Assembly: GCA_907163375.1 (NCBI GenBank)
Contig: CAJQUW010005362.1
Location: forward strand, 186,001 to 250,000
Source: Prostheceraeus crozeri
Lineage: Eukaryota; Platyhelminthes; Polycladida; Euryleptidae
Length of the DNA stretch: 64,000 nucleotides
Direction of reading: 5' to 3'
How positions within the stretch are numbered: position 1 is the stretch's first letter; each line of letters starts with the position of its first letter. This document shows, in pieces, positions 50,001 to 63,602 of this stretch. The notes under the pieces were generated by a model that was not told where the DNA came from, did not search any database, and worked only from the letters and a program-made list of their open reading frames with translations. Position numbers and translations under genes: made by a program.

Positions 50001-53000
50001 TCGAGGCTAGGAAGGCTTGTCTCCTCTACTAAATCACCGAGTAAGAAGACATCTCTTTACACTATTACGGTTCATTTCCTCAACTATTACAAGCTTTGCA
50101 TGCACTGCTGTCTCTGTACTTTTGTTTGACAGAGAAAGTTGACATCAAGACAGTGACAGCTATATGCACGAGAATAAATAATTTATTTGCATTATATTTC
50201 TACAGGTTATGCTGAAAGCGTTCAGGCAGACAAGCTTTCTCTGCACTCTGCTACATCATCAGGTCCAAAGCAAGGGGTACTTCGCAGTGGTGGTGACATA
50301 AAACATGGTTTGAGAGATCTTGTTGCCACTCGGAGAGCTCCTCTCTTCTGTTGAGAGAGAGAGAATTCTTGACTTCGGCAATTCTAGCTTCCACTGGGAA
50401 GAAAATGAAAGGATGAACAAATAGGGTATACTCAGTCTTGCTGGGGGACGAGATTTCTCCGTCCCATTCCCATCCCATCCCAGTCCAACAGAATTTTTCA
50501 AAATATAAACATAATAATTCCCATAGCCGCCTGAAGCCCTTAGCAGCTAGGTTAAGGGACTTATCAAGATGAGAAATTTGAGAGAGATTATCACATAACA
50601 AACACAATTATATTCGCTACAAGCTTTAGGTATACATATCTTAATTTCTGTTACTCAATTTACTTAAGAATTGTTACAGTATCTGCAAGTAGCAAGTAAA
50701 GCAGTAAACTACAAAACGGCCATCGCAAACGCGGTGGTGATCAAGCTTGTCACAAAGATTACAATCGTTGTGTTTTTTTAGAACGATGAGTTGAAAACAT
50801 TGGCTGGACGTCTTATTAAGTCTACTGATTTAGATACCTATAGCTACGTTTTACTCCGCCTTGACGCTGACAGAGGCTGTCTAAAAGTTGGCCTGTACAT
50901 ATATTTTACCTTCACTATTTTGCTAAAACATCCGGCCTACTAGGGGGAGCAGCCTCTTTGCTGTTTTGCCTCACGAATGATAATGAACCTCCCGTGTCAA
51001 GCCATCAACTGTGGTTTGAACAGCAAGCACGCATTTGCCTATTTCGAATTAAATATGTATGTCTGCGCATATAAATACATACACTTGCTATATTCATTAA
51101 AATTTGTATTTAGTTGGTGGCCATGCGTATGAGCTTTGAATGTCACATATCAATTCTGAACAGATTAAAGTCTCAACTGAACATTTTTTGGAAAGGGAGT
51201 TATTTGGTTCTAATGTCCGATAAAACGGAACAGATGGCTAAACCGGACAACCAAGATCTTATTTATGAAAATGACTTGATTTTGCGCAGTATCGTCTCTT
51301 ATCTCAATCAGATTTCCGATCAGTTGAGTTACTGCGGCTCAAGTCATGAGGAGAGTCTGTTTATGTCGTCGATCGCATCATTTAAAAAGTTATCAAACGC
51401 AAAACTTGCTAGATGCCTTGCATTGAAAATTTGATAGATGACATGAAAGATAGAATGTTTCTTTCTTGAACCATCCGTACATAAAAAAGATAACTGGTTG
51501 AAATTCTAGCATCACTTTTGCATCGATAAGTATGTGACGTTTAGCATTGAAAATCCTCAGTAATTTTGCTCATGCTCTATTTTCTATACTAAACTAGGGT
51601 TTCACACCTTCATTTTGTTCACAATATTATTTTTCAAGTGCACCCTGCTTCTAAAACAGAAAAATCAACATGACTTATTTCTAAACTGTATTTACTAAAA
51701 GTGGATTTCCACCAGAATTCGACCTTATTCACAGGAATGATCCATGCAGATGTTCAAAAATTCTTAAAGTCAACGTAGTTGCTTAAAAAGTACTGAAGCA
51801 AATGATCACTGTTCAAATAAATTAAAAAAGTGATAAAATCAATGCGAATTTTTACTGCTTTAGTTCATACTAACTTCACGTATTTTCCATCGACGGCGTG
51901 CCAAAATGAGACGCTCATTCTACAGTTTAGTTCCGCAGGAAATACCAATGCCGCAACTTTATGTCGATTTCTATTCTTTGGCGGAGACTCTTGTCTCTAC
52001 TGTGACAGACGTAAGAGAAGTCACAAAAACAACAGGTCTGATAGGTAGGCCTACACTACACCTTCATGTAAAAACCACCGGTGTTTCTTTTCCTCCGTCA
52101 ATGCTAATGGTCAAAATGCATCATGCGAGAAGTTCTACTACAAGGTCGTATTTATCTGAGAGTGTGGTCGGTTCACTTACCTCAATTTATGATTTCAATT
52201 GACTTCCAACTTCCACTAAAAATCGGAATTCTATTCTTCTGTTTGAAAAATAAAATAAAGATTTTTTTCTGCTTTCATCAGAAAACATATTGCTCTGAGA
52301 ATGACTGACTTAATTTCAACCCGTCTCTATTATAAATATACGTCGCTAATATTTGATCTCCAAACCGTGTCTTAGATTGTAAGTCCTACCTGAAATATTT
52401 ATGGCAGTATATCTCACATGATCACATTAACGATTCAAATTTCAAATTGAACAGCATTGATCTCTCAACTTGCAAGTTACATAGATTATGTATTTTGTAA
52501 GCTGAATCTCTATGCATTCAACAAACAACTGCATGGCAGGTTAACTTTAGATAACAATAGGTTTCTATCGTATCAGTTTTCAGCCTAACAAACCAAAAGA
52601 ATTTAAAATTGCAACATTCAAGTTTTATCAGTCCGCTTGACTGGGAAAGCTCTTCGCCACTGGCATTGACGAGAATCGCTCCAATTGAACAACATTCCAA
52701 CCTATAATTGTGGGTGAACCTCCATGACTTCCGCAGTTAATGTTGTTCACTATTTATGGCAATCACACATGTAGTTGTTCTCAATATTTAAATATCTGCA
52801 TGCTTCCTAAAGTGATCAACATGCTGATTTTTTATTAATTAATTTCATGAAACACTTTCATTTATTTTCAGATAGTGGGAAACCAGGCCAAGGATGGAAA
52901 CATGAGCGCCTTCTACTTTCTGTGTGATAGACCTTTTTCTGGCATGGATCATCAATCCCCACGATGACTTGACGTTTTCAGTGTGTTCGCGTGCATTTAT

Positions 53001-54269
53001 AAGCAGGAAAATGCAATTAATTGCTTGACAGAAATCTATAATGAGAATAACATATGTTTTTTGACGAAAGTGGCATTATCAATTACATCTTTCTCAGGTT
53101 TCAAATAATCTATATCACTGGTGGGCAACCAAGCTCAATAGTTCTTTTTCAACTTCTTTCAAAAATGTTTCTCTTTACCACTAAAGTACACAACCACCCT
53201 GCAAAGTCAACGAAGATTCAAAACAGAACTTGAGTCGATCGAGTGTACAGCTGCACCGTGACGTGCATAGAATAATAATTTCTAGACGGAATTACCAATC
53301 ACACTGTAATGTCACATGAAAATATAGTATTGCATGCTCCTGTTGTGTCATATAAGCATTGGCAGCAACATATAATAAAATGTCTCAACATCGAAGATGT
53401 CGTGCGTATGTAAAGTTAACACCGCCATTTCGAAATTGGGGTTGTCACTCGAATTTCACATATCGATGGCCTGCATTTGAAGTGTGTCCGTGTGTGTCAC
53501 CCACTGAAAGAATTCGTTTTCGTTTAGGACAGATTAGACGAAAGTTCGACATGTTGGGGGTGCGAAGTCACCAGAGACACAAAAATTTTACTTCCAAAAT
53601 ATAAGATCAGGACTTGCGAAGCAAGCACGAATAGATGACAAGCATTACCAACAGCGTGTCAGCAATTGTTTTCATAAAACGCCGTATTTGTGGAGAAATT
53701 ACAAGTCGAAGTAGCACAAAACGGCGGTGATGTGAAGCTAGCATCGACATTTTGAAAAATTCAGTCAAACCAAGGGCTAGAATCGATCTAGATGGAGCAT
53801 ATGTATAGTCTTAGCTCACTCCAAAAGGGTACTTTCTTCGTAAACCTAAGTGACCAACTTAATCAGGAAAAATTACGTAGGTAATATAGCACTCATGTAA
53901 TTTAGGCCACAAAAGTAAGTGACCGTTTATTTCTCGCAAATGAAAATCTATGCAGCCTGCACGCACAAATACATTCAAATAAACTTAAAGTAATATGAAA
54001 CAGTATAGCATAGAATAATTTCCTGCAAAATCATACAGCATGCGTGCATGGACATTGAATCACATGCTAACTTTTAAAAGAGCACTGTATAATATGCTGA
54101 ATCGTATAAGGGAAAAGGAACGTGCGAATTTTTCAGTACGAATAATAGGATGGGAATATAGTTATTTGAAAACGGATCTTTTACACGGCAAAAGATCACT
54201 CACAACAAATGATCTGAGTCAATTTCATATGACAACAAATTTTCTGAAAATTTAATTCGCCACATCACA
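50001..54269. other. non-coding, nothing firmly recognised
   Basis: Several open frames of 60-118 codons occur (for example near 50.25-50.6, 51.1-51.4, 51.9-52.2 and 53.36-53.6 kb). None has a recognisable domain or convincing exon borders. Confidence 0.4.
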
Positions 54270-54634
54270 ATGGCACCTTAAGTTTCTGGCAAAGCCGCGA
54301 AGAAGTCTAGCAAGGCTAAGGCCCCTAAGACTGACAAGAAACGCAAGCGTAAGCCTGAGGAGAGCTATACCATCTACATCTACAAGGTACTCCGTCAGGT
54401 GCACCCGACACTGGCATTTCCAGCAAGGCCGTGTCAATCATGAACAGTTTCGTGAATGACATCTTCGAGCGAATTGCCAACGAGAGCAGCCGACATGCTC
54501 ATTACAGCAAGAAGTCGACTGTCTCGAGTCGGGAGATTCAAACTGCCGTTCGCCTTCTTCTGCCCGGTGAACTTGCTAAGCACGCTGTGAGCGAGGGAAC
54601 GAAGGCAGTCACCAAGCACACTGGCTACAAGTAA
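54270..54634 (+). pseudogene. histone H2B pseudogene
   Basis: Recognisable end to end: a basic tail ([28 protein letters not shown]), [54 protein letters not shown], then [16 protein letters not shown] and a stop. As a host gene relic: the fourth codon is TAA where H2B has Lys, and a single base is missing in the CACCCGACACTGG segment (normal HPDTG), so the frame shifts in the middle. Several normally invariant residues are changed (AHYSKKST for AHYNKRST; KHTGYK for KYTSSK). There is no histone 3' stem-loop and no poly(A) tract, so it looks like an orphan copy from a histone cluster rather than a processed mRNA copy. Confidence 0.92.
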
Positions 54635-57600
54635 TTACCACTACTTCTGTGAACGCTCAACGATTTTATTCTAAATCAATATATCATTTGTCACATTTTG
54701 ATACACCTTTGTACATAATGGAATGCGATGGGCTCTCTTTTCAACTTTCAAAGGAACATTATTATCTTTTTTATTGAGTCCAACGAAACCTGGGTAGGCA
54801 TAGTCAAAAACTGATCGAATGTATGCTGAGGTATTATACTTAGCCTACATAAATATAATGCAGTGAATATATATATAAATTAGATATATACTCGTATATA
54901 GATAAAAATAAATCAGCTATATCAAAGTAAACACTTTGAGATATATATATAATGTATATAAATATGCATGATGCAACTTTAATTGATGCCTATTGGAGCT
55001 GAAGAAGTTATAATAGGAAGCGTTCGAAGCAAGAAATTACAAAGTTCGAAAAGTAGCTACATTATTACATGATGGCTTCCACCGAAGGTGTTTTCAATCA
55101 CTTCAAGACAACATCTTCAAAATTTCCTGTAGCGCATCTCTGAAATCCTGGAATTTCGTTTAATCCCTGCATATTCTAAGTTTTGATAATTTATCTGTTT
55201 ATCTGAGTCATGCGTACATGACGACATGACGAGTGAGTCATCACGAGTAGGTCCTATATGTGTGTGTCCGCCTACCCGGGTTATCAAAAATATACTGCAA
55301 TTAATTTATAGGCCAGCAATAGTAATTGATGGGGCAATCAATTAATTGCAATTATGCAGTTATGTCGATCAATTAATTGTAATTATTTATCATCACCTCT
55401 TGAAGAGACCATCATAATTCTTGATTTTGAATTTTCAACACATAGTTTGATAAAATAGAATAGTGTAAAATATAAAATAAATAAATTACTGGGCGATGTT
55501 TTTCCCACGATGGTGATGACGGTATTGCAAGAAAATCAGTCAATTAAAAACCTTTCCCATTACAACACAAATCAATCAATCAATTGCAGTTTTTTGATCG
55601 GAGCAATAATTTAATTGCGACCAATTAATTGCAATGCAATCGATTTTGGATAACAATTGCTCATCTATAGGCACTTTGAGGTTGTTCGAAAGCACCATTT
55701 GAATATTGACCGAACTTGAAGCATCACTTCAAATCTTTCTCATCTTGTTGTGCTGCTGCTAGCCGCACTATACACATAAAGTGGAAAGGATCAGTGCACT
55801 CTGAACTAAGATATGCGTGTCACATCATTTTGTACAGTGCATATCACGGCCGAATGCTGAAGATTCACAGTGCGGCTATTCTGTGTTGAAATATGGATGC
55901 ATTCACAAAAGAGAGTGCTGCTAGGTAGAATTCTGCTGAATCCGTCAATGGCAGAATAGGATTCGAACGTTTGAATTTACACGTCGATTTTCAATCCATT
56001 AGGATATTTTGAAGGATATTATGACGAATATGTGGATTCAAAGCTTGCATAAAATTGAATATTTATTTTCAAGTTCCGCGAAAGAGGACTTGATGAGCCT
56101 AGAAAGTAATTTAGAAATCTAAACTGACAGTTGCTGAGAAATAGAAATGTCCCAGCAAGTCCTAAACAGAAGTCAAAAGCAGCGCAAGACCACAAACAAC
56201 GCTAGGAGAACCGAATGCAACATCACGAATATAGGCCTACTCGTGATGCCTACATGCACTGCCTACACTGCATGGAAAAAACATGTTCGCACGCACCCAT
56301 TTCCAACGAATTTTTCACAAGTGAACGGATCATACCATATTATCGGGACTTTTAGAGATAGCATAGACATTTTGTCGTGGAATTAAGCAGCTGCTGCTAT
56401 AAGGCTTCTTAGTGAACTCTGCTTTCTGCTTGCTGATGGATTGGGTGGAAGTTTTCATGTAAAGCACCATGAGTCGAATGGTGACTGTTTTTAATAAGGC
56501 AAGAAAACTTATTCTCCGATTCTATTGCCTGACAATTATGTTGCTCATCATTCATCATGCATGTGGTGACGTTGTTACATATTTAGTCGCTCATTGAAGT
56601 TGAAGAGTGTTGCGTCGTCCGCATTTTGTTGAACTTATAAGCCTAATTGAAGTCAACTGTATCAGGATAGAATGCAGTCTTAATAAACACTTTGGTCTTA
56701 ATAATATGGCTCTTCATCCGTTAAACAGCTGATACCTAATCGGAGATGCCATCAAAATGAACGAAGGTTTGTGGTGGCAGGTCGCATTGTGATTGTGACA
56801 AAGAAAATGAGGTGAGGTTTATCGATCTCCATGACGAAAGAATTTCAGAAAGTTCAGGGATATGTTGGGCCATATTGCATAAAAGTTTATGAGTCAAGAG
56901 TGTACTAGAGATGAATGGATAGTGGATGGTGGATGAGGGCATTTTGGCACTCATAAGTATGAGTGAAAGTTTATGAATGATTGATCTTAAGCTACTATTA
57001 TTGGCAACTGTCTGACCCTGTTTTGCAATCGTCTGGGCATCATCTAAGATCAGGGGGTAATTTATAGCAAGCGTGAAATGAAGAACCTTCTTAGTTATGA
57101 AAGAATGAATCTGCAGTTGAAGAGTTATCAATTGGCCATCGTGTAGGAATGTTTATAACAACACTGTCAACATTGGGCTGTTTCCTTCATCTTCACTAGT
57201 GCTGTCCATACAATGCTAGAACAAACCAAACTCTTAGAACCACTAAATTTCATTCAATAAAATACGTCGGGCCACAGAAGCATGAATCGGATACTAGATG
57301 TGAGAGATCGCACCATTCATAAAAAGCATGCTTGCAAAACATCCTCCACCATGCGCGATGGGCTGTGAGTGCAGGGAAATCCACGAAAATTTCACTCAAA
57401 TGCTTTATGTAGCCGAAAATTATGATTCTCATCACTATCAAATCATCTTTCATACTCTTATGCAACTAAATCCTTTGAGAGAATCGAATACTCATACACG
57501 CATATGCTCATAAACTTTCATGCAATAGGCCCTTGTCTCGGTCTCGGAATCGGATTGAAATTTTCATAAATTGTCAGGTAACATTGGAAAATCATGGTGT

Positions 57601-58208
57601 TTCACGAGCTAAGCTTCTTTCTTTCAAATTTTAGTAATTGAATCGGACGATGGCGTTAAATGATTAAGACATGAACCCATGAAATCGATGATGATGACGA
57701 TAATTCGATTATCGATTGACGCATTTGGGAAACGTAATCGGCGATATTATCGAAGTGCCTACCTCTGGAAAGTAGAAATTATGAAGATTTGCAACAAAAA
57801 ATGGAAAAAATTACAATACAATGACCAAATTAGGCCTACCAAATCAGTGGTGGGCGAAACATTTGTAAATTATTATTCTTTTAAAAGACGCTCATGAAGG
57901 TTTATGTTCATAACAAATTGAGAGCTTACTTTACATTCTTTTTTCGAAATCATGAAAAAATGCAACATACCTGAAAAGATCAGGAAATGATAGAAAGATT
58001 CGAAACAATGTCATCTCAATTTCCACAAATTCATGTAAGAAAGTCAACCGAAGTTACCGGATGTTAAAAAATGTTTCGGACGCTAGAAAAATCGCTAGCA
58101 GCTAAAAAGCTAAGATGCAGCTTAGCAAGAGGAGCAACAGCAGGGAACACATTGTGTTCACTATGAGATCTCGAAATTCTGAGGTAGCGGGAAGACAAGA
58201 CAAGAAAT
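54635..58208. other. non-coding; AT repeats and CAATTAATTG blocks
   Basis: AT-rich dinucleotide stretches lie at about 54.87-54.96 kb. Blocks of TCAATTAATTGCAATT type recur at about 55.30-55.65 kb, like those at 8.5-10.2 kb. No supported gene. Confidence 0.45.
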
Positions 58209-58956
58209 AGTCCGGGAGCTAGCGTGAAGTTGTGCAGGGAACGAGGTAGTACATAAAACTTTCACATAGCATAGTACACCTCTAGCCTACTGCAAAACTT
58301 CGCGTCTGCCGGATCAGATCATTTGCTTTTCAGAAATAGAGAGGATAACACAATCCTATGTATTTCCAGTGGTAAAATTGTAACATTTAATGTGTTGACT
58401 CCATTTTTTCGAATTTTTGCTCATAAAAGTTACACAAATTGGTATTTTGTTGAACTGGTTATTATAGAAATCATCTACGGATCATGATCTTTCAAATGAG
58501 TTATCATTCAGTGACAGAGGATGAAGTAAAGTGTACAAACAGACACTTTTCGTTAAAGTATATCAACAATTTTCCTGAAATTTCTATGTCAAAATTTGCA
58601 GTTACACCAACGAAAAGTGTCTGTTTGTACACTTTACTTCATCCTCTGTCACTGAATGATAACTCATTTGAAAGATCATGATCCGTAGATGATTTCTATA
58701 ATAACCAGTTCAACAAAATACCAATTTGTGTAACTTTTATGAGCAAAAATTCTAAAAAAATGGAGTCAACACCTTAAATGTCACAATTTTACCACTGGAA
58801 ATACATAGGATTGTGTTATCCTCTCTATTTCTTAAAAGCAAATGATCTGATCCGGCAGACGCGAAGTTTTGCAGTAGGTTAGAGGTGCACTATGCTATGT
58901 GAAAGTTTTATGTACTACCTCGTTCCCTGCACAACTTCACGCTAGCTCCCGGACTA
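58209..58956. repeat. near-perfect palindrome, arms of about 347 bp with a 54-base loop
   Basis: The left arm 58209-58554 and right arm 58609-58956 are inverted copies with only a few differences (for example TTTCGAATT against a changed AATTCTAAAA). The outer edges are TAGTCCGGGAGCTAGCG and CGCTAGCTCCCGGACTA, flanked by TA on both sides, as a Tc1/mariner-type MITE would be. A transcript would form a very long double-stranded RNA hairpin. Confidence 0.92.
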
Positions 58957-59269
58957 AAAGCGTTTTATTGTTTCACTTGAGCAATGTTATCAAAGACAAA
59001 TATATAAACTAAGACCAAGAGAATAAAATGCAAGCATTATTAGAAATTCCCGGTGTACACAAAATCTGATGAAAGAGTCTTGCAAACACTTCGTTTTGGC
59101 TAATGTTGAACGGAGAACACCAGTACTTCTTGTCATATCTTCGTGCCTGAAAATAAACATGTATCGAAGTGGGTGATTTAATTTCTGTTCAATAAGCAAT
59201 TTGTTAAATTTTTATTTATTGTTTTATTAATTTATTATTTTTTCAATTTGTGTTCAATATTTCTGTAAA

Positions 59270-59850
59270 ACAACTCTTCACAACTGTGATCAGCAACCCA
59301 CAACAAATCAGGATATGCGAAATCGGAATTTATGATACGAATTACTCTTTTCTCAAGTCTCACAAGCTGATTCTGTAGATACGAAGCGAAATTGCAAAAA
59401 CAAGGATGTGTTATAAAATAATTGAACGAATAAAACTGACGTGCGATCGAAAAATCAACTCAGAAGAGTAGCCTGAACGCTTCAAATTTCGAATAATATA
59501 AATACGTCTAGATGCCTTTGCAGTAATACTTTTGACATGTGCATTCCTCTTGAGGGTGGAAGAGAACGTCACACCTAACAGTTTCAATTCATCAACCTCT
59601 GGCAAAGGACAACCGTTGGAAGAGTTTGCGGTAATTGGAACCAAACTTTTCTTTGTCACAATATTCATTATAACACACTTTGAAATATTCAATGGTAATC
59701 TGTTTCGTGAAGCCCACTCGACGCAATGGTTCCATTCTGCCTGTAGATTGTCGTTCACAGTATGTCGAATAAAATACATAATTATAGCAGGAGACAGAAT
59801 GAGAGAAAAATCCCGATAAATCCATGACGGAAGGTTATCTCGACCACAAC
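59270..59850 (-). mobile_element. LINE fragment, reverse transcriptase region
   Basis: On the - strand: CGRDNLPSWIYRDFSLILSP (59.85-59.78 kb), then NLQAEWNHCVEWASRNRLPL, NISKCVIMNI, PEVDELKLLGVTFSS and, at the 3' end, QNQLVRLEKRVIRIIN. This is CR1/Jockey-type RT downstream of the catalytic motif. The catalytic core between LSPAI and NLQAEW is deleted, and frame changes occur near the 3' end. It is probably the downstream half of the LINE whose upstream half lies at 63602-64000. Confidence 0.75.
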
Positions 59851-59871
59851 TTTTCCGATGTAACTGTAACC

Positions 59872-62250
59872 GAGTGTTCAGGTTAGGGGTCGAAACACAA
59901 CTAGACGAGTACCTGCTGATGACTGACGGACTGCAGTATTATGTTTTATATCCCTTAATCGGTAGCTGAAGCAGTGGTCGATGTATTGTAATTCAAATGA
60001 AGAAATGTGGAATTACATGAAGTACTATAGACGGATGAAGAAACTGGCGAAAACAAATTCAAGTGAAGAGATAGCATTTTCCATGTGTAGTCTTAGGTAT
60101 AGTGTGTATAGTTTCATTGCTTTCGGTGTAGTAGAGTGTCATTGTAGTTCTATTGTTTACCTCCATTATCCACTTTCCACTTATCCACTCTTACCTAGTG
60201 ACGCAAATGGAAAATTTTCCAATTTTTTCAAAATTTTCTGGAAAATTTTCTACTAGAAAATTTTGAAATTTATTTTTCGGTGATTGTCGTTTTTTCCTTT
60301 GTTTTGGAGACTTATTTTAGTCGTTTGAAAAGACTAATATTCAAAGACCAAAAACTTCTCTATCATCCCTGTATGTCAACTTTTGTAACCAACTGCACCT
60401 TTTCCATTCTATTTCAGATCTTTCCAAATGAATTTCAGACATTAGATGGATTTCAGATTTCTCTAGCTGAATTTCAGATATCTGTTAGAAGCACAGATGA
60501 AAAGATCTTAAATTCAATTGGAGATTCATGTGGATCATATCTGAAATTCATTTGGGCAGATCTGAAATCGAATTGGAACTATCTGAACCATCTGGACTAG
60601 AAATGGAAGATGTGTATCCTCAGCGAAGATGTCGGAAAATAGGCCAGAAGTTAAAGGCTATCATAGATATTATTTTACTCATCACAGATATCTTTAGTTA
60701 CCTACAGTCTTCATGTCTTCCAAAATGGTCGCTCATGAATGCTGCGTGGACTGTGTGCTTATACTTCACTTGCTCATCAAGACATGAAGAATTTCTTTAA
60801 CTCATCCACGCTGCATAATAAAGCTTAACTTTCAAGCTAATAAGTAAACTCCAAAATGAAGTACATTATTTTTGCTCCAGATCTTTCACAGTGCATGAAA
60901 TTGTACCCCTATTGTAAAGCAAGATTCACGTTATCCAAAACGGTGTCTGTGTGATAATTAAAAATGCTAACAAAATGGCACAAATAGCCACTGTGGCAAA
61001 GGAATGTTAAAAATCCGCGGACGGAACTTGCATTGCTACGATCGCTTTAATCGAAATAATGATGAAATTAAGAGTTTTAGACCCAATTTATTGGTACGTA
61101 GCTGCCTCGGCAGTGGACTAAATTTTCATCACTACTCTTACCATTATCCACTTTGTGTAGTGTCAGATATAGTTCACTTGTAATCGGTGTAGTAGCATCG
61201 TTGTATTTCCATATTTTACCTCCACTTTTCCAATTTCTATTCATCGGTTTCCTGTTGTTTTATAATATCCATTTTTAATTTCCTTAACCTATGGTGACCA
61301 CTGTCTTATTCTATTTCCACTATCAGCATCTGTAGTCGGTACAGTATATTAGACGTCTGTTTTGAACGTGTATACGGCAGTGTTTGGAATCTATGGTATT
61401 AGTATATTAACAGCAATTCTCATACGATGATGAAAGTTATCCCAGTAGCCATTTTTAATAGAATATAATGCTTACTAATTTAAATTATTAGTTAAAGTAG
61501 TCCTAATGAGGACTGATGGCGTTCTCCAATCCGCAGGTGTACAAAGGCAATGCTACTGTAACCATTGGATTAATCAGTTCTTAAAAGAACTCAATGTAGC
61601 TTTCTCGTGGCAACGAATTAAAATTGATAAGCTTTGGCCCAATATCTGGAAAAAATGGAAATCTTAAGACTTGTACTACTACCATAGATTCCAAACACTG
61701 CCGTATACACGTTCAAAACAGACGTCTAATATACTGTACCGACTACAGATGCTGATAGTGGAAATAGAATAAGACAATGGTCACCATAGGTTAAGGAAAT
61801 TAAAAATGGATATTATAAAACAACAGGAAACCGATGAATAGAAATTGGAAAAGTGGAGGTAAAATATGGAAATACAACGATGCTACTACACCGATTACAA
61901 GTGAACTATATCTGACACTACACAAAGTGGATAATGGTAAGAGTGGATAAGTGGAAAGTGGATAATGGAGGTAAACAATAGAACTACAATGACATTCTAC
62001 TACACCGAAAGCAATGAAACTATACACACTATACCTAAGACTACACATGGAAAATACTATTTCTTCACTTGAATTTGTTATCTCCAGTTTCTTCATCCAA
62101 AAAATGTAATTTCACATTTCTTAATTTTAATTACAATACATCGACCACTGCTTCAGCTACCGATTAAGGGATATAAAACATAATACTGCAGTCCGTCAGT
62201 CATCAGCAGGTACTCGTCTAGTTGTGTTTCGACCCCTAACCTGAACACTC
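59872..62250. mobile_element. foldback element with long inverted arms, left arm split by a nested insertion
   Basis: The outer arms are 59872-60195 and about 61937-62250 (edges GAGTGTTCAGGTTAGGGG and its complement). The inner arms are about 61135-61400 and 61682-61945 (CCACTTTGTGTAGTGTC through GTGTTTGGAATCTATGGTA). In the right half the two arm parts are continuous. In the left half they are separated by the 939-bp element at 60196-61134. The central loop (about 61403-61680) recurs inverted at 63340-63602. No coding capacity seen. Confidence 0.85.
60188..61142. mobile_element. 939-bp hAT-like non-autonomous element with 8-bp target duplication
   Basis: CTCTTACC at 60188-60195 and 61135-61142 is a target duplication. 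It occurs once in the uninterrupted right arm of the host foldback element, which proves the insertion. The inserted DNA (60196-61134) starts TAGTGACGCAA and ends TTCATCACTA, short inverted ends that fit the hAT consensus YAGNG. The inside has several ATTTCAGAT/ATCTGAAAT motifs (60415-60600) but no transposase. Confidence 0.88.
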
Positions 62251-62757
62251 AAACCCAGACGAGCGGGGTCCCACACATAGTGGCTGACAAAATACTGAAT
62301 AGGTAATGATATGTCTTGAAAGATATGTCACAAAGATAAATCAGACATCATTCAATTGTTGTGTTTCCCACATGTAAACTGATCCTGTCATTAAATTCAT
62401 TCCATCAATAACTACAGTATGCTTTTTGCGATCCGCACATGCAAACAAATCCTGTACATCAATCTTTGCCTTTTCGATTCCCACAAGTAAACAGATCCTG
62501 TTCATCCTCGAATCCCATAAAGATGTAATCGCTGTGTGATAAATATGTAATCCGCCTTTACACAAACTTCGCCTCATACATCAAGACTTAACAATGGGAG
62601 CTCTCTCATCTCCCGTAAGCCACGCTAAGCGCTCTGTATTCACTCTTCACCGCCCCCCATATGATGGCTACAAGTCATTGTTATTCGTTTATTCACCTAT
62701 GCAGCAAGGCATTAAGGAAAATGTGAGTCGTTTGTTGGTCGCGTCCCTCATTGAAAT
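62251..62757. other. non-coding, nothing recognised
   Basis: Loosely repeated AAACNGATCCTGT motifs at 62.35-62.51 kb. No gene seen. Confidence 0.4.
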
Positions 62758-63250
62758 TCAGAGTGAAGTGAATTGTCGAGCTGAGAAAAGACCATATTTG
62801 TGAAGCGATTCATTATGCCTTGTGAGAGCCTTTTCTGTGTAACCCATCAAGTCATGCTGAGAATAACCTCTAGATTTCATGATATTTAGTGTCTTGTTAG
62901 TTTTGTGTACAGCGTCTTGTAACTTCGAGCATATTCTACAATATCTGACTACCTGCGACGCGAAAACATGAAGGGCCATCTGTAATGGGATAATGCTCTC
63001 CGGAAAAGTCAGTTGCACCACAGAGATAGAGAAGTCATCTACCTTGTGATATACTGAAGTTCTCAAACTGTTCTGTGAAATTTGTATTTTCACATCAAGG
63101 TAAACTACCTCTTTGTTGCTATCACCATTTCTCTGCGCCAACAAGTCAGGTGGATAAATTCTTTGAAGCAAAGAATCAAAGTGTTTATAATTGACAACAC
63201 ATACGTATATCGTCTATGTATCTTGATGTAGGTGATAACAAGCGTGCTAA
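62758..63250 (-). mobile_element. reverse transcriptase fragment (Penelope-like or related), decayed
   Basis: On the - strand near 63.21 kb a catalytic-type RYIDDIR is followed, in a shifted frame, by HFDSLLQRIYPPDLL, then VVYLDVKIQISQNSL, VYHKVDDFSISVV and FASQVVRYCRICSKL. 'YIDDV...IYP.EL...YLD..I...vY.K.DDF...Q..RY' is a retroelement RT tail common in marine invertebrates. At least one frameshift separates the catalytic motif from the rest. The family is uncertain. Confidence 0.6.
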
Positions 63251-63339
63251 ATGATATTTCTTAGTTTTTATGAGTAGTAATGAACTTAGTAAGAATGACC
63301 TGCATTACAATGAATGAACGTAGAATGAATGTAGTATTA

Positions 63340-63602
63340 CAAGTCTTAAGATTTCCATTTTTTCCAGATATTGGGCCAAAGCTTATCAATTTTAATTCGT
63401 TGCCACGAGAAAGCTACATTGAGTTCTTTTAAGAACTGATTAATCCAATGGCTACAGTAGCATTGCCTTTGTACACTTGCGGATTGGAGAACGCCATCAG
63501 TCCTCATTAGGACTACTTTGACTAATAATTTAAATTAGTAAGCATTATATTCTATCAAAAATGGCTACTGGGATAACTTTCATCATCGTATGAGAATTGT
63601 TC
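63340..63602 (-). repeat. inverted partial copy of the foldback loop
   Basis: About 260 bp matching 61410-61680 in opposite orientation, from CAAGTCTTAAGATTTCC to CGTATGAGAATTGTT, with about 95% identity. Confidence 0.88.

Noticed and set aside
50251-50607. 118-codon - strand frame as a gene
   Set aside because: Low-complexity and Ser/Leu-rich, with an overlapping alternative frame, no domain and no exon signals.
54434-54619. Antisense frame over the H2B copy
   Set aside because: It is the complement of conserved histone coding sequence.
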